Part shown: piece by piece, positions 42,499 through 50,623 of the stretch
Position numbering within the stretch: the stretch's first letter is position 1
Layout of the letters: each line of letters begins with the position of its first letter
Assembly (NCBI RefSeq): GCF_902833055.1
Contig: NZ_CADFEJ010000018.1
Location: 1 to 64,000, forward strand
Source: Burkholderia territorii
Lineage (GTDB): Bacteria; Pseudomonadota; Gammaproteobacteria; Burkholderiales; Burkholderiaceae
DNA length: 64,000 nucleotides
Direction: 5' to 3'
Notes under the pieces: model-generated
What the model was told of the DNA's origin: nothing
Database searches by the model: none
The model's input: only the letters and a program-made list of their open reading frames with translations
Made by a program: the position numbers and the translations under genes

Positions 42499-44145
42499 AT
42501 GAGTCAAGCGATCGAAGTGAAGGTGCCGGATATCGGCGATTACAAGGACGTGCCCGTCATCGAGGTGCTCGTGAAGGCGGGCGACACGGTCGAGCCCGAG
42601 CAGTCGCTCGTCACGCTCGAGTCGGACAAGGCAACGATGGACGTGCCGAGCCCGGCCGCCGGCACGGTCAAGGAAGTGAAGGTCAAGGTGGGCGATTCCG
42701 TGTCGGAAGGCTCGCTGATCGTCCTGCTCGAAGGCGGCGCCGCGGCGCAGGCGAACGGCGCGGCCGCGCCGGCGGCAGCTCCGGCTCCGGCAGCAGCACC
42801 GGCCGCGGCAGCGCCGGCTGCCGCTCCCGCTGCTGCGGGCGGCACGCTCGAGGTGAAGGTGCCCGACATCGGCGACTACAAGGACGTCCCGGTGATCGAG
42901 ATCGGCGTGAAGGTCGGCGACACGGTCGAGAAGGAGCAGTCGCTTGTCACGCTCGAGTCGGACAAGGCGACGATGGACGTGCCGAGCCCGGCCGCCGGCG
43001 TCGTGAAGGAAATCAAGGTCAAGGTGGGCGATTCGGTGTCGGAAGGCACGCTGATCGTGCTGCTCGACGCCGCCGGCGCAGCGCCTGCCGCCGCGCCGCA
43101 GGCGAGCGCACCGGCACCTGCACCGGCCGCTGCCGCGCCGGCTCCGGCCGCCGCACCGGCGCCCGCGAAGGCTGCGCCGGCTCCGGCTGCCGCAGCGCCG
43201 GCCGCCGCGCCGTCGGGCGAGTACCGCGCGAGCCACGCATCGCCGTCCGTGCGCAAGTTCGCACGCGAACTCGGTGTCGACGTCGCACGCGTGCAGGGCA
43301 GCGGTCCGAAGGGCCGCATCACGAAGGAAGACGTCACGAGCTTCGTGAAGGGCGTGATGACGGGCCAGCGCGCGGCACCGGCCGCGGCAGCCGCGCCGGC
43401 TGGCGGCGGCGAGCTGAACCTGCTGCCGTGGCCGAAGGTCGACTTCTCGAAGTTCGGCCCGTTCGAGGCGAAGCCGCTGTCGCGCATCAAGAAGATCTCG
43501 GGCGCGAACCTGCATCGCAACTGGGTGATGATCCCGCACGTCACGAACAACGACGAAGCGGACATCACGGAGCTCGAAGCGCTGCGCGTGCAGCTGAACA
43601 AGGAGCACGAGAAGGCGGGCGTGAAATTCACGATGCTCGCATTCGTGATCAAGGCGGTCGTCGCGGCGCTGAAGAAGTTCCCGACCTTCAACGCGAGCCT
43701 CGACGGCGACAACCTGGTGTTCAAGCAGTACTACCACATCGGTTTCGCCGCGGACACGCCGAACGGTCTCGTCGTGCCGGTGATTCGCGACGCGGACAAG
43801 AAGGGCCTCGTCGACATCGCGAAGGAAATGGCCGAGCTGTCGAAGGCCGCGCGCGACGGCAAGCTCAAGCCCGACCAGATGCAGGGCGGCTGCTTCTCGA
43901 TCTCGTCGCTCGGCGGGATCGGCGGCACCCACTTCACGCCGATCATCAACGCGCCGGAAGTCGCGATCCTCGGGTTGTCGCGCGGCCAGATGAAGCCGGT
44001 GTGGGACGGCAAGCAGTTCGTGCCGCGTCTGACGCTGCCGCTGTCGCTGTCGTATGACCATCGTGTCATCGATGGCGCGGAAGCCGCGCGGTTCAACGCG
44101 TATCTCGGCGCGTTGCTGGCCGATTTCCGTCGCATCATTCTTTGA
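42499..44145 (+). CDS. aceF: Pyruvate dehydrogenase E2 (dihydrolipoamide acetyltransferase), two lipoyl domains
   Basis: This 548-residue core protein transfers acetyl groups to CoA. Two lipoyl domains (~5-78 and ~118-190) each carry ESDKATMDVPSPAAG, whose lysine is lipoylated. They are separated by Ala/Pro linkers. The E3/E1-binding domain is ASPSVRKFARELGVDVARVQGSGPKGRITKEDV, and the catalytic domain ends in SYDHRVIDGAEAARF (H-x3-D-G). The two lipoyl segments are nearly identical in DNA as well. The gene lies between aceE and lpdA, with a 274-base gap containing a dispersed-repeat-like element before lpdA. Confidence 0.97.
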   Translation: MSQAIEVKVPDIGDYKDVPVIEVLVKAGDTVEPEQSLVTLESDKATMDVPSPAAGTVKEVKVKVGDSVSEGSLIVLLEGGAAAQANGAAAPAAAPAPAAAPAAAAPAAAPAAAGGTLEVKVPDIGDYKDVPVIEIGVKVGDTVEKEQSLVTLESDKATMDVPSPAAGVVKEIKVKVGDSVSEGTLIVLLDAAGAAPAAAPQASAPAPAPAAAAPAPAAAPAPAKAAPAPAAAAPAAAPSGEYRASHASPSVRKFARELGVDVARVQGSGPKGRITKEDVTSFVKGVMTGQRAAPAAAAAPAGGGELNLLPWPKVDFSKFGPFEAKPLSRIKKISGANLHRNWVMIPHVTNNDEADITELEALRVQLNKEHEKAGVKFTMLAFVIKAVVAALKKFPTFNASLDGDNLVFKQYYHIGFAADTPNGLVVPVIRDADKKGLVDIAKEMAELSKAARDGKLKPDQMQGGCFSISSLGGIGGTHFTPIINAPEVAILGLSRGQMKPVWDGKQFVPRLTLPLSLSYDHRVIDGAEAARFNAYLGALLADFRRIIL

Positions 44146-44229
44146 TGAGCGGGGAGTGTGCTCGCGGGGGGCGTGGGTTTTTTGTCGGTGATCCGCGCCT
44201 CGTCGTTGAATCTGTTGTGCTAACGGTCT

Positions 44230-44345
44230 ATTAGCGTCGCCCCTGCGCGGGGCGGCGGTCACTTTTCTTTGTCTTCCAAAGAAAAGTAACCAAAAGAAAG
44301 GCGCGTCCTTGGGCGGACGGCAAAGGTGGTCCTGCCCAGCGCCGC
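44230..44345. repeat. Intergenic repeat element with hairpin between aceF and lpdA
   Basis: An 11-bp perfect inverted repeat (44261-44271 ACTTTTCTTTG with 44277-44287 CAAAGAAAAGT, 5-base loop) is flanked by GCCCCTGCGCGGGGC and by AACCAAAAGAAAGGCGCG. I recognise this combination as an intergenic module that recurs in Burkholderia genomes. Its AT-rich core contrasts with the surroundings. It sits in the aceF-lpdA gap and could form an mRNA hairpin. Confidence 0.6.
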
Positions 44346-44419
44346 GCTCTCTTGGCAGGCCGTAGTTCATCCGCGAGTCTCTCCCTCTCTGTCTGCAGCC
44401 AATCAAGAAGGAGACAGCA

Positions 44420-46189
44420 ATGAGTCTCATCGAAGTCAAGGTTCCGGATATCGGCGATTTCAGCGGCGTCGATGTCATCGAAGTCAACGTCAAACCCGGC
44501 GACGTGATCGAAAAAGAGCAAACGCTCATCACGCTCGAATCCGATAAAGCCTCCATGGAAGTGCCCAGCGACGTCGCCGGCACCGTGAAGGAAATCAAGA
44601 TCAAGGCCGGCGACAAAGTCTCGCAAGGCACCGTCATCGCCATCGTCGAAGCATCGGCCGGCGCCGCCGCACCCGCACCTGCGAAGGCCCCCGACGCACC
44701 GAAGCCCGCAGCAGCTGCACCGGCTCCGGCCGCCGCACCGGCACCCGCGCCGCAAGCAGGCAGCTACAGCGGCGCCGCCGACATCGAGTGCGACATGCTC
44801 GTGCTCGGCGCCGGCCCCGGCGGCTACTCGGCCGCATTCCGCGCCGCCGACCTAGGCATGAAGACGGTGCTGGTCGAACGCTACTCGACGCTCGGCGGCG
44901 TGTGCCTGAACGTCGGCTGCATTCCGTCGAAGGCGCTGCTGCACACGGCGCTCGTCGTCGAGGAAGCCGAAGCGCTCGCGGCGCACGGCATCTCGTTCGG
45001 CAAACCGCAGGTCGACCTCGACAAGCTGTGCGACTTCAAGGGCGGCGTCGTCAAGAAGCTGACGACGGGCCTCGCCGGCATGGCGAAGGCGCGCAAGGTC
45101 GAAGTCGTGAACGGCGTCGGCGCGTTCGTCGATCCGTATCACATGGAAGTGCAGGGCGAGAACGGCAAGAAGGTCGTCAAGTTCAAGCAGGCGATCATCG
45201 CTGCGGGCTCGCAGGCGGTGAAGCTGCCGTTCATGCCGGAAGACCCGCGCGTCGTCGATTCGACGGGCGCACTCGAACTGCGCCAGTTGCCCAAGCGCAT
45301 GCTCGTGATCGGCGGCGGCATCATCGGCCTCGAAATGGCGACGGTGTACTCGACGCTCGGCGCGGAAATCGACGTCGTCGAAATGATGGACGGCCTGATG
45401 ATGGGCGCAGACCGCGATCTCGTGAAGGTCTGGGAAAAGTACAACGCGAAGCGCTTCGGCAACGTGATGCTGAAGACCAAGACGGTCGGCGCCGAAGCGA
45501 AGGAAGACGGCATCTACGTGAAATTCGAGGGCGAGAAGGCGCCGGCGGAAGCGCAGCGCTACGACCTCGTGCTCGTCGCGGTGGGCCGCAGCCCGAACGG
45601 CAAGAAGATCGGTGCCGACAAGGCCGGTGTCGCCGTCACGGATCGCGGCTTCATCGACGTCGACAAGCAGATGCGCACGAACGTCCCGCACATTTTCGCG
45701 ATCGGCGACATCGTCGGCCAGCCGATGCTCGCGCACAAGGCCGTGCATGAAGGCCACGTCGCAGCGGAAGCCGCGCACGGCGAGAAGGCGTACTTCGACG
45801 CGCTGCAGATCCCGTCGGTGGCGTACACGGATCCGGAAGTGGCCTGGGCCGGCAAGACGGAAGACCAGTGCAAGGCCGAAGGCATCAAGTACGGCAAGGC
45901 CGTGTTCCCGTGGGCCGCTTCGGGCCGCGCGATCGCGAACGGCCGCGACGAAGGCTTCACGAAGCTGATCTTCGACGAGGAAACCCATCGCGTGATCGGT
46001 GGCGGCATCGTCGGCCTGAACGCGGGCGACCTGATCAGCGAAGTCTGCCTCGCCGTCGAGATGGGCGCGGACGCGGAAGACATCGGCAAGACGATCCATC
46101 CGCACCCGACGCTCGGCGAATCGGTCGGCATGGCCGCCGAGCTGTACGAAGGCGTGTGCACGGACCTGCCGCCGCAACGCAAGAAGTAA
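44420..46189 (+). CDS. lpdA: Dihydrolipoamide dehydrogenase (E3) with N-terminal lipoyl domain
   Basis: This 589-residue flavoenzyme reoxidises dihydrolipoyl groups with NAD+. An N-terminal lipoyl domain (~1-78, ESDKASMEVPSDVAG) and an Ala/Pro linker precede the E3 core, about 110 residues more than classical E3 (~475). FAD motif: DMLVLGAGPGGYSAAFRAADLG. Redox disulfide: GGVCLNVGCIPSK. NAD motif: MLVIGGGIIGLEMATVYSTLG; the C-terminal catalytic His-Glu pair is in GKTIHPHPTLGE. The fused lipoyl domain is a known feature of beta-proteobacterial PDH E3. It completes the aceE-aceF-lpdA set. AGGAG precedes the ATG. Confidence 0.97.
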   Translation: MSLIEVKVPDIGDFSGVDVIEVNVKPGDVIEKEQTLITLESDKASMEVPSDVAGTVKEIKIKAGDKVSQGTVIAIVEASAGAAAPAPAKAPDAPKPAAAAPAPAAAPAPAPQAGSYSGAADIECDMLVLGAGPGGYSAAFRAADLGMKTVLVERYSTLGGVCLNVGCIPSKALLHTALVVEEAEALAAHGISFGKPQVDLDKLCDFKGGVVKKLTTGLAGMAKARKVEVVNGVGAFVDPYHMEVQGENGKKVVKFKQAIIAAGSQAVKLPFMPEDPRVVDSTGALELRQLPKRMLVIGGGIIGLEMATVYSTLGAEIDVVEMMDGLMMGADRDLVKVWEKYNAKRFGNVMLKTKTVGAEAKEDGIYVKFEGEKAPAEAQRYDLVLVAVGRSPNGKKIGADKAGVAVTDRGFIDVDKQMRTNVPHIFAIGDIVGQPMLAHKAVHEGHVAAEAAHGEKAYFDALQIPSVAYTDPEVAWAGKTEDQCKAEGIKYGKAVFPWAASGRAIANGRDEGFTKLIFDEETHRVIGGGIVGLNAGDLISEVCLAVEMGADAEDIGKTIHPHPTLGESVGMAAELYEGVCTDLPPQRKK

Positions 46190-46224
46190 CGCGACCGGCA
46201 TGGCCGGCGTTGCGCCGGCCACAA

Positions 46225-46265
46225 AAAACGCCTCTGCCCGGATATCCGGACAGAGGCGTTTTCTT
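46225..46265. terminator. Bidirectional terminator between lpdA and phasin gene
   Basis: AAAACGCCTCTG pairs with CAGAGGCGTTTT around a CGGATATCCG inner palindrome (about 46225-46262). T-rich on both strands. A second GC hairpin (46201-46221) lies immediately upstream. Confidence 0.88.
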
Positions 46266-46409
46266 TTGCCCGCAGCCGACGGCAGTACGCCATCCGGGGC
46301 GCGTCAGCGCACATCGACGCACTCGCGACGGCCGGGCGGATGGCCGAATTCCTGGCGCCGGAACAAAAAAAGCCGCGCAGTGCGCGGCTTTCTCAGGAGC
46401 AGGGGACGC

Positions 46410-46976
46410 TTACGCGGCCGGCTTGCTCGAACGGCGCGATGCAGCAGCGCTCGCAGCCTTCGTCGCGACAGCGGCAGCCGCGTTGAAGTTCGTTTCGGCG
46501 ATCTCGACGGCTTGCTTGGCAGCCTTCTGGACCGTTTCGTACGTCGTGTTCGCTGCGTTCAGTGCCGACTTGAGTGCGGCGACAGCCGTTTCCGAACCGG
46601 CCGGCGCGTTCTTCGCGACGTTGTCGACGAGCGCCTGGACCTTCTTGTTCTGCTCTTCGAATTGCGCTTCGGCAACCTTCGCGAACTCGGCTTGCGTCGA
46701 CGACGCGATTTCATACAGATGGCGGCTGTACGACAGCACCTTCTCCGCGACCGGCTGCGACAGGCTCGCTTGCAGCGCGATCAGTTCCTGTGCGTCCTTC
46801 ACCGACAGCAGACGCTGCGCATTTTCCTGGCTTTCCGCCAGCGACGACTTCACGACCTGCAGGTTGAGTTCGATCAGCTTTTCGACGCCTTCGAACGCCT
46901 TGGTCGTCAGACCGAACAGGCTCTCGAGGTTGGCTTTCTGGGCGGCGGCGATTTGCTCGGGGGTCAGCAAGGACAT
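46410..46976 (-). CDS. phaP: Phasin family protein (PHA granule-associated)
   Basis: This 188-residue, mostly helical, Ala/Lys-rich protein begins MSLLTPEQIAAAQKANLESLFGLTTKAFEGVEKLIELNLQVVK, the canonical Burkholderiales PhaP sequence. It coats polyhydroxyalkanoate granules in the cytoplasm and limits their size. The C-terminal Ala-rich tail ends SRRSSKPAA. AGGAG precedes the start at 46976 on the minus strand; the frame extends upstream to 47126, but that part covers the promoter. Two TTGTGCA-type palindromes bracket its promoter, consistent with repression by PhaR, which senses free PHA granules. Confidence 0.93.
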   Translation of the reverse strand: MSLLTPEQIAAAQKANLESLFGLTTKAFEGVEKLIELNLQVVKSSLAESQENAQRLLSVKDAQELIALQASLSQPVAEKVLSYSRHLYEIASSTQAEFAKVAEAQFEEQNKKVQALVDNVAKNAPAGSETAVAALKSALNAANTTYETVQKAAKQAVEIAETNFNAAAAVATKAASAAASRRSSKPAA

Positions 46977-47050
46977 GTCAAGCTCCTGAAAAGCGATCGC
47001 GTCGATCGCAGGGTAAGGGGCACTACACTGGGGAACCTCGGATGCGCGTG

Positions 47051-47126
47051 CTTTGTGCAACGCAGCAATGAGGCCTATTTTAGGGCAGAGAAAGCGCTTG
47101 TCAAGTACTTTTTGTGCATTGCACAA
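47051..47126 (-). promoter_or_regulatory. Phasin promoter with two palindromic operators
   Basis: On the minus strand TTGACA (47104-47099) and TAAAAT (47082-47077) are 16 bases apart. A perfect palindrome TTGTGCA-T-TGCACAA (47112-47126) lies just upstream of the -35, and TTGTGCAACGCAGCAA (47053-47068) lies just downstream of the -10. This places operator-like sequences on both sides of the promoter. PhaR is the likely repressor, but its gene is not in this window. Confidence 0.65.
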
Positions 47127-47630
47127 TCACGACAAATTATCAATAAAACAACGAGTTATCGTGACCGGTCCGGAATCGGTTTCAGACGGGTTCCCACATG
47201 GTGCGCATGCTGCCGCGCCACGCACGGCGCACCATGATCATGCACAGGTAAACCTGGCAGGCGTGTGGAACGTTATGCTTCTGTTCCTGTCGAAAAGCGC
47301 GCCGTTTCAATGCGCGTGCCGTGGCGACGTGCCGCCGCCGCGGTCGACACCGGTGCCGCTGGCACACCGAGCGCCGGGTACGTACTTTCCCCGCTTTAAT
47401 TCGTCGCCAAAGTGACGTTATCTCAATTAACCGTGTGGTAATCGGGAGACGGGTGCTGTCGGGCAGCGCATCTCATCGATTTTTTCGATGGGAGCGGGAG
47501 GGTTGACCGACTCGTCGTTGGTCAATTCTTACATTCCGGTTTAACGACGATCGGTAAGTGCCTAATATTGCTCTTTTTTTCAGCTTTAACTACACTTGCG
47601 GAAACTCCCGCCCGCTTTGTCCAGACCCCA
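47127..47630. other. 504-base non-coding region between phaP and pbpG
   Basis: No credible gene. It contains a perfect 10-bp inverted repeat (47197-47206 with 47227-47236) whose 20-base interior can pair further, a short palindrome TTGACC...GGTCAA (47503-47508, 47520-47525), and AT-rich DNA near 47526-47590 with a possible -10 (TAATAT, 47563-47568) for pbpG. It is noticeably less GC-rich than coding DNA. Confidence 0.5.
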
Positions 47631-48782
47631 ATGAAAGCCGAATCGTTTTCACCGCGCAGATTGTTGCAGAGCATGACGCTCGGCACGGCTGTGTCGGTCG
47701 CCGTCGCCTTGCTGGCGACCGCTGCGTCCGTCGCACCCGCTGACGCCTTTGCCGCCACTGCGAAGACCCACCAGGCCGCCAAGAAAGCCGCTTCCACTTC
47801 TTCGACGAAGAAGAAGACGGTGAAGGCCGCCTCCGCGAAATCCGCCAACGTCGCGTCGGCCGATGCGCCGAAGGCAACGCGCAAGCGCGCGACGCTCGCG
47901 TCGAACGTGCGCGGCCACCACGGGGCGGTGCGCAAGGTCGCGTTCCAGCCGCGTCGCCCGACGGTCGGCCAGGCGTTCGGCCTGCACGACACGCCGGACG
48001 CACTGGCGCTGCGCTCGAGCGTTGCATACGTCGTCGACCAGAACACCGGCGAGCCGCTGTTCGACAAGAATTCGCACGCCGTCGTGCCGATCGCGTCGAT
48101 CTCGAAGCTGATGACCGCGATGGTCGTGCTCGACTCGAAGGCGCCGATGACCGATCAGCTCGAAGTCACCGACGAAGACCGCGACTACGAGAAGGGCACG
48201 GGCTCGCGCCTGTCGGTCGGCTCGGTCCTGTCGCGCGAGGACATGCTGCACATCGCGCTGATGGCCTCGGAAAACCGTGCCGCTGCCGCGCTGTCGCGCT
48301 ACTACCCGGGCGGCCGTCCGGCGTTCATCGCCGCGATGAACGCGAAGGCGAAGGCGCTCGGCATGAACGACACGCACTTCGAGAATTCGACGGGCCTGTC
48401 GAGCTCGAACGTGTCGAGCGCGCGCGACCTCGTGAAGATGGTCAATGCGGCGTACCAATACCCGATGATTCGCCAGTTCTCGACCGACCGTACGTACGAC
48501 GTCAACACGGGCAAGCGCAACCTGGTCTACAACAGCACGAACGCGCTGATCCGCGGCAACGGCTCGTGGGACATCGGCCTGCAGAAGACGGGCTTCATCA
48601 ACGAGGCGGGCGAGTGTCTCGTGATGCAGGCGACGATCCATGGCCGGCCGATGGTGATGGTACTGCTCGATTCGTTCGGCAAATACTCGCGCTTCGCCGA
48701 CGCCGCGCGCCTGCGCAACTGGCTCGACGCCGGCGGCGGCGAGCGCCTGACGGCGGCCAACACGGCAAGCGGCGGCACCTGA
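47631..48782 (+). CDS. pbpG: D-alanyl-D-alanine endopeptidase (PBP7, S11 family)
   Basis: This 383-residue periplasmic penicillin-binding protein cleaves D-Ala-meso-DAP cross-links in peptidoglycan. A signal sequence with a hydrophobic core (residues ~15-40) precedes a Lys/Ala/Ser-rich linker (~45-110). The catalytic motifs are S-I-S-K (Ser156-Lys159), S-E-N in LMASENRAAAAL, and KTG in LQKTGFINEAGECLVM. I chose ATG 47631 (MKAESFSPRRLLQ) over a frame opening at 47568. The long basic linker is longer than in E. coli PBP7 (310 residues) and may bind the cell wall or DNA-like polymers. A strong terminator follows. Confidence 0.93.
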   Translation: MKAESFSPRRLLQSMTLGTAVSVAVALLATAASVAPADAFAATAKTHQAAKKAASTSSTKKKTVKAASAKSANVASADAPKATRKRATLASNVRGHHGAVRKVAFQPRRPTVGQAFGLHDTPDALALRSSVAYVVDQNTGEPLFDKNSHAVVPIASISKLMTAMVVLDSKAPMTDQLEVTDEDRDYEKGTGSRLSVGSVLSREDMLHIALMASENRAAAALSRYYPGGRPAFIAAMNAKAKALGMNDTHFENSTGLSSSNVSSARDLVKMVNAAYQYPMIRQFSTDRTYDVNTGKRNLVYNSTNALIRGNGSWDIGLQKTGFINEAGECLVMQATIHGRPMVMVLLDSFGKYSRFADAARLRNWLDAGGGERLTAANTASGGT

Positions 48783-48823
48783 TCGCGCCACGGCGGTTCG
48801 CCGCCGTACCGTCGCTGCAAAGA

Positions 48824-48852
48824 AAAAGCCCCGCAATCGCGGGGCTTTTTTC
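48824..48852. terminator. Terminator after pbpG
   Basis: AAAAGCCCCGC pairs with GCGGGGCTTTT (48824-48834, 48839-48849) around a 4-base loop, followed by TT. The A/T runs make it usable by the convergent IclR gene too. Confidence 0.9.
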
Positions 48853-48875
48853 GTCCGGCTGCCGTGCGGCACGGG

Positions 48876-49685
48876 TCATGCGTGCCGTTGCAGGCCTTCC
48901 GCGTCCTTCGCGGGCTCCGGGCGGTAGCCGAGCGATTCCGAGATGGTCAGCGCAGTGCGGCTCAACTGGCCGAGCCACGCGTCCTGCAGGCGATCGGCCG
49001 GTGCCGACAGCGACAGGCCCGCGACGAGCTTGCCCGAGTCGTCGTAGATGCCGGCCGCGATGCAGCGCACGCCCAGCTCCAGCTCCTCGTTGTCGCGCGC
49101 GCACGATTGCTGGCGCACGAGCGTCAGTTCACGCTCGAGCTTCGCGAGGTCGGTAATGCTGTTCTGCGTGTGGCCGGACAGCCCGGTGCGCGTCGCGTAG
49201 GCGCGCACGCGCGACGTTTCGTCGACCGCGAGAAACAGCTTGCCGACCGACGTCAGGTGCAGCGGTGCGCGGCCGCCGATCGCGCGCACGACCTGCATGC
49301 CCGAGCGTTCCGAATACGCGCGCTCGATATAGACGATTTCGTCGCCCTGGCGTACCGACAGGTTCACGGTCTGGCCGGTCAGGCGGTGCAGCTCGCGCAT
49401 CGGCATCAGCGCGGCGTCGCGTACCGACAGTCGCGCCTTCACGAGGTTGCCGAGCTCGAGCAGACGCATGCCGAGCCGGTAGGTGCCGGGGTCGGAGCGG
49501 TCGACGAGGCGACAGGTGACCATGTCGTTGAGGATACGGTGCGCGGTCGACGGATGCAGATCGGTGCGCTGCGCAAGCTCCTTCAGGCTGACGGGGTCGC
49601 TGTGCGCGGCGAGCGCGTCCAGCAACCGCATCATGCGTTCGATCACCTGGATCGACGTTTTGGAATCCGGGGTGGGTTGGCTCAT
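48876..49685 (-). CDS. IclR-family transcriptional regulator
   Basis: This 269-residue regulator has an N-terminal winged HTH (SIQVIERMMRLLDALAAHSDPVSLKELAQRTDLHPSTAHRILNDM) and a C-terminal ligand-binding domain with GMQVVRAIGGRAPLHLTSVGKLFLAVDE and VAGLSLSAP. IclR members sense small carboxylates such as glyoxylate, pyruvate or aromatic acids. It is divergent from lutA across 182 bases, so it is the likely regulator of the lactate-oxidation genes. In other bacteria LutR is a GntR protein, so this would be a different wiring. Effector unknown. Confidence 0.9.
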   Translation of the reverse strand: MSQPTPDSKTSIQVIERMMRLLDALAAHSDPVSLKELAQRTDLHPSTAHRILNDMVTCRLVDRSDPGTYRLGMRLLELGNLVKARLSVRDAALMPMRELHRLTGQTVNLSVRQGDEIVYIERAYSERSGMQVVRAIGGRAPLHLTSVGKLFLAVDETSRVRAYATRTGLSGHTQNSITDLAKLERELTLVRQQSCARDNEELELGVRCIAAGIYDDSGKLVAGLSLSAPADRLQDAWLGQLSRTALTISESLGYRPEPAKDAEGLQRHA

Positions 49686-49867
49686 GTCGGGGGAGAATCG
49701 GTTGACGCATCAAGCGGTGTTGCGTTGATTGTATCTCGTATCGTGAAAAAAGCGAACGCCGTTCGAGGAAGTCCTCGCTTCCCGCCGCGCGCTCTCGAGC
49801 GCGCGCCGGCGTTTGTCTTGTCGGCCAAACGGCGGATAATGAGAGCCGTTTTCTCGAAGGAGCGCGT

Positions 49868-50590
49868 ATGCGAGTCGGTTTGTTCGTGACCTGCCTGGTC
49901 GACCTGATGCGTCCGGAAATCGGTTTCTCGGCGCTGAAACTGATTCGCGATGCCGGCTACGAGGTGTTCGTGCCGCCCGCGCAAACCTGCTGTGGACAGC
50001 CGGCCTACAACTCGGGCGACCGTGCGCTCGCACGCGACCTCGCCGAAAAGACGCTGCGCGAGTTCGAGCAGTTCGACTACGTCGTCGTGCCGTCGGGCTC
50101 GTGTGGCGGCATGATCCGCGCGCATTACGGCGACCTGTTCCGCGACGACCCCGAACTGATGGGGCGCTATGTGCGATTTCAGCAGAAGGTCCATGAGCTG
50201 ACCGATTTCCTCGCGAACGTCGCGAAGGTGACGCTCGCGCCCGGTGAATTCACGGGGCCCGTCACCTATCACGACTCGTGCTCGGGCCTGCGCGAGCTCG
50301 GCGTGAAGGCGCAGCCGCGCGCGCTGCTCGCGCAGCGCGGCGTGGCTGTGACCGAGATGAAGGACTGCGAGCACTGCTGCGGCTTCGGCGGCACGTTCGC
50401 GGTCAAGTACGGCGATATTTCGGCGGCCATTGCCGACGAGAAGTGCGCGAATGTGCGCGCGTCCGGCGCCGGTGCGGTCGTGCTCGGCGATCTCGGCTGC
50501 ATGCTGAACATCGAAGGGCGGTTGCGCCGCACCGGCGACCGCGAAACGCGCGTGCTGCACGTCGCGCAGGTGCTGGCGGGCGACGTCTGA
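49868..50590 (+). CDS. lutA: L-lactate utilization Fe-S protein LutA (YkgE)
   Basis: This 240-residue cytoplasmic protein has two CCG domains: QTCCGQPAYNSGD near residue 40 and DCEHCCGFGGTFAVKYGDIS near residue 170, the ligands of an Fe-S cluster. It is a component of the LutABC L-lactate dehydrogenase complex. AAGGAG precedes the ATG (49857-49862). It is followed after 33 bases by lutB, and divergent from an IclR regulator. Confidence 0.93.
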   Translation: MRVGLFVTCLVDLMRPEIGFSALKLIRDAGYEVFVPPAQTCCGQPAYNSGDRALARDLAEKTLREFEQFDYVVVPSGSCGGMIRAHYGDLFRDDPELMGRYVRFQQKVHELTDFLANVAKVTLAPGEFTGPVTYHDSCSGLRELGVKAQPRALLAQRGVAVTEMKDCEHCCGFGGTFAVKYGDISAAIADEKCANVRASGAGAVVLGDLGCMLNIEGRLRRTGDRETRVLHVAQVLAGDV

Positions 50591-50623
50591 CGCCCGGGTC
50601 CGCTCACTTTTCCCGATACCGCG

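Noticed and set aside
39706..44643. A 1645-codon open frame antisense to aceE and aceF
   Set aside because: Same shadow effect; it runs across several real genes and an intergenic gap, and its sequence is low-complexity Arg/His/Val/Ala.
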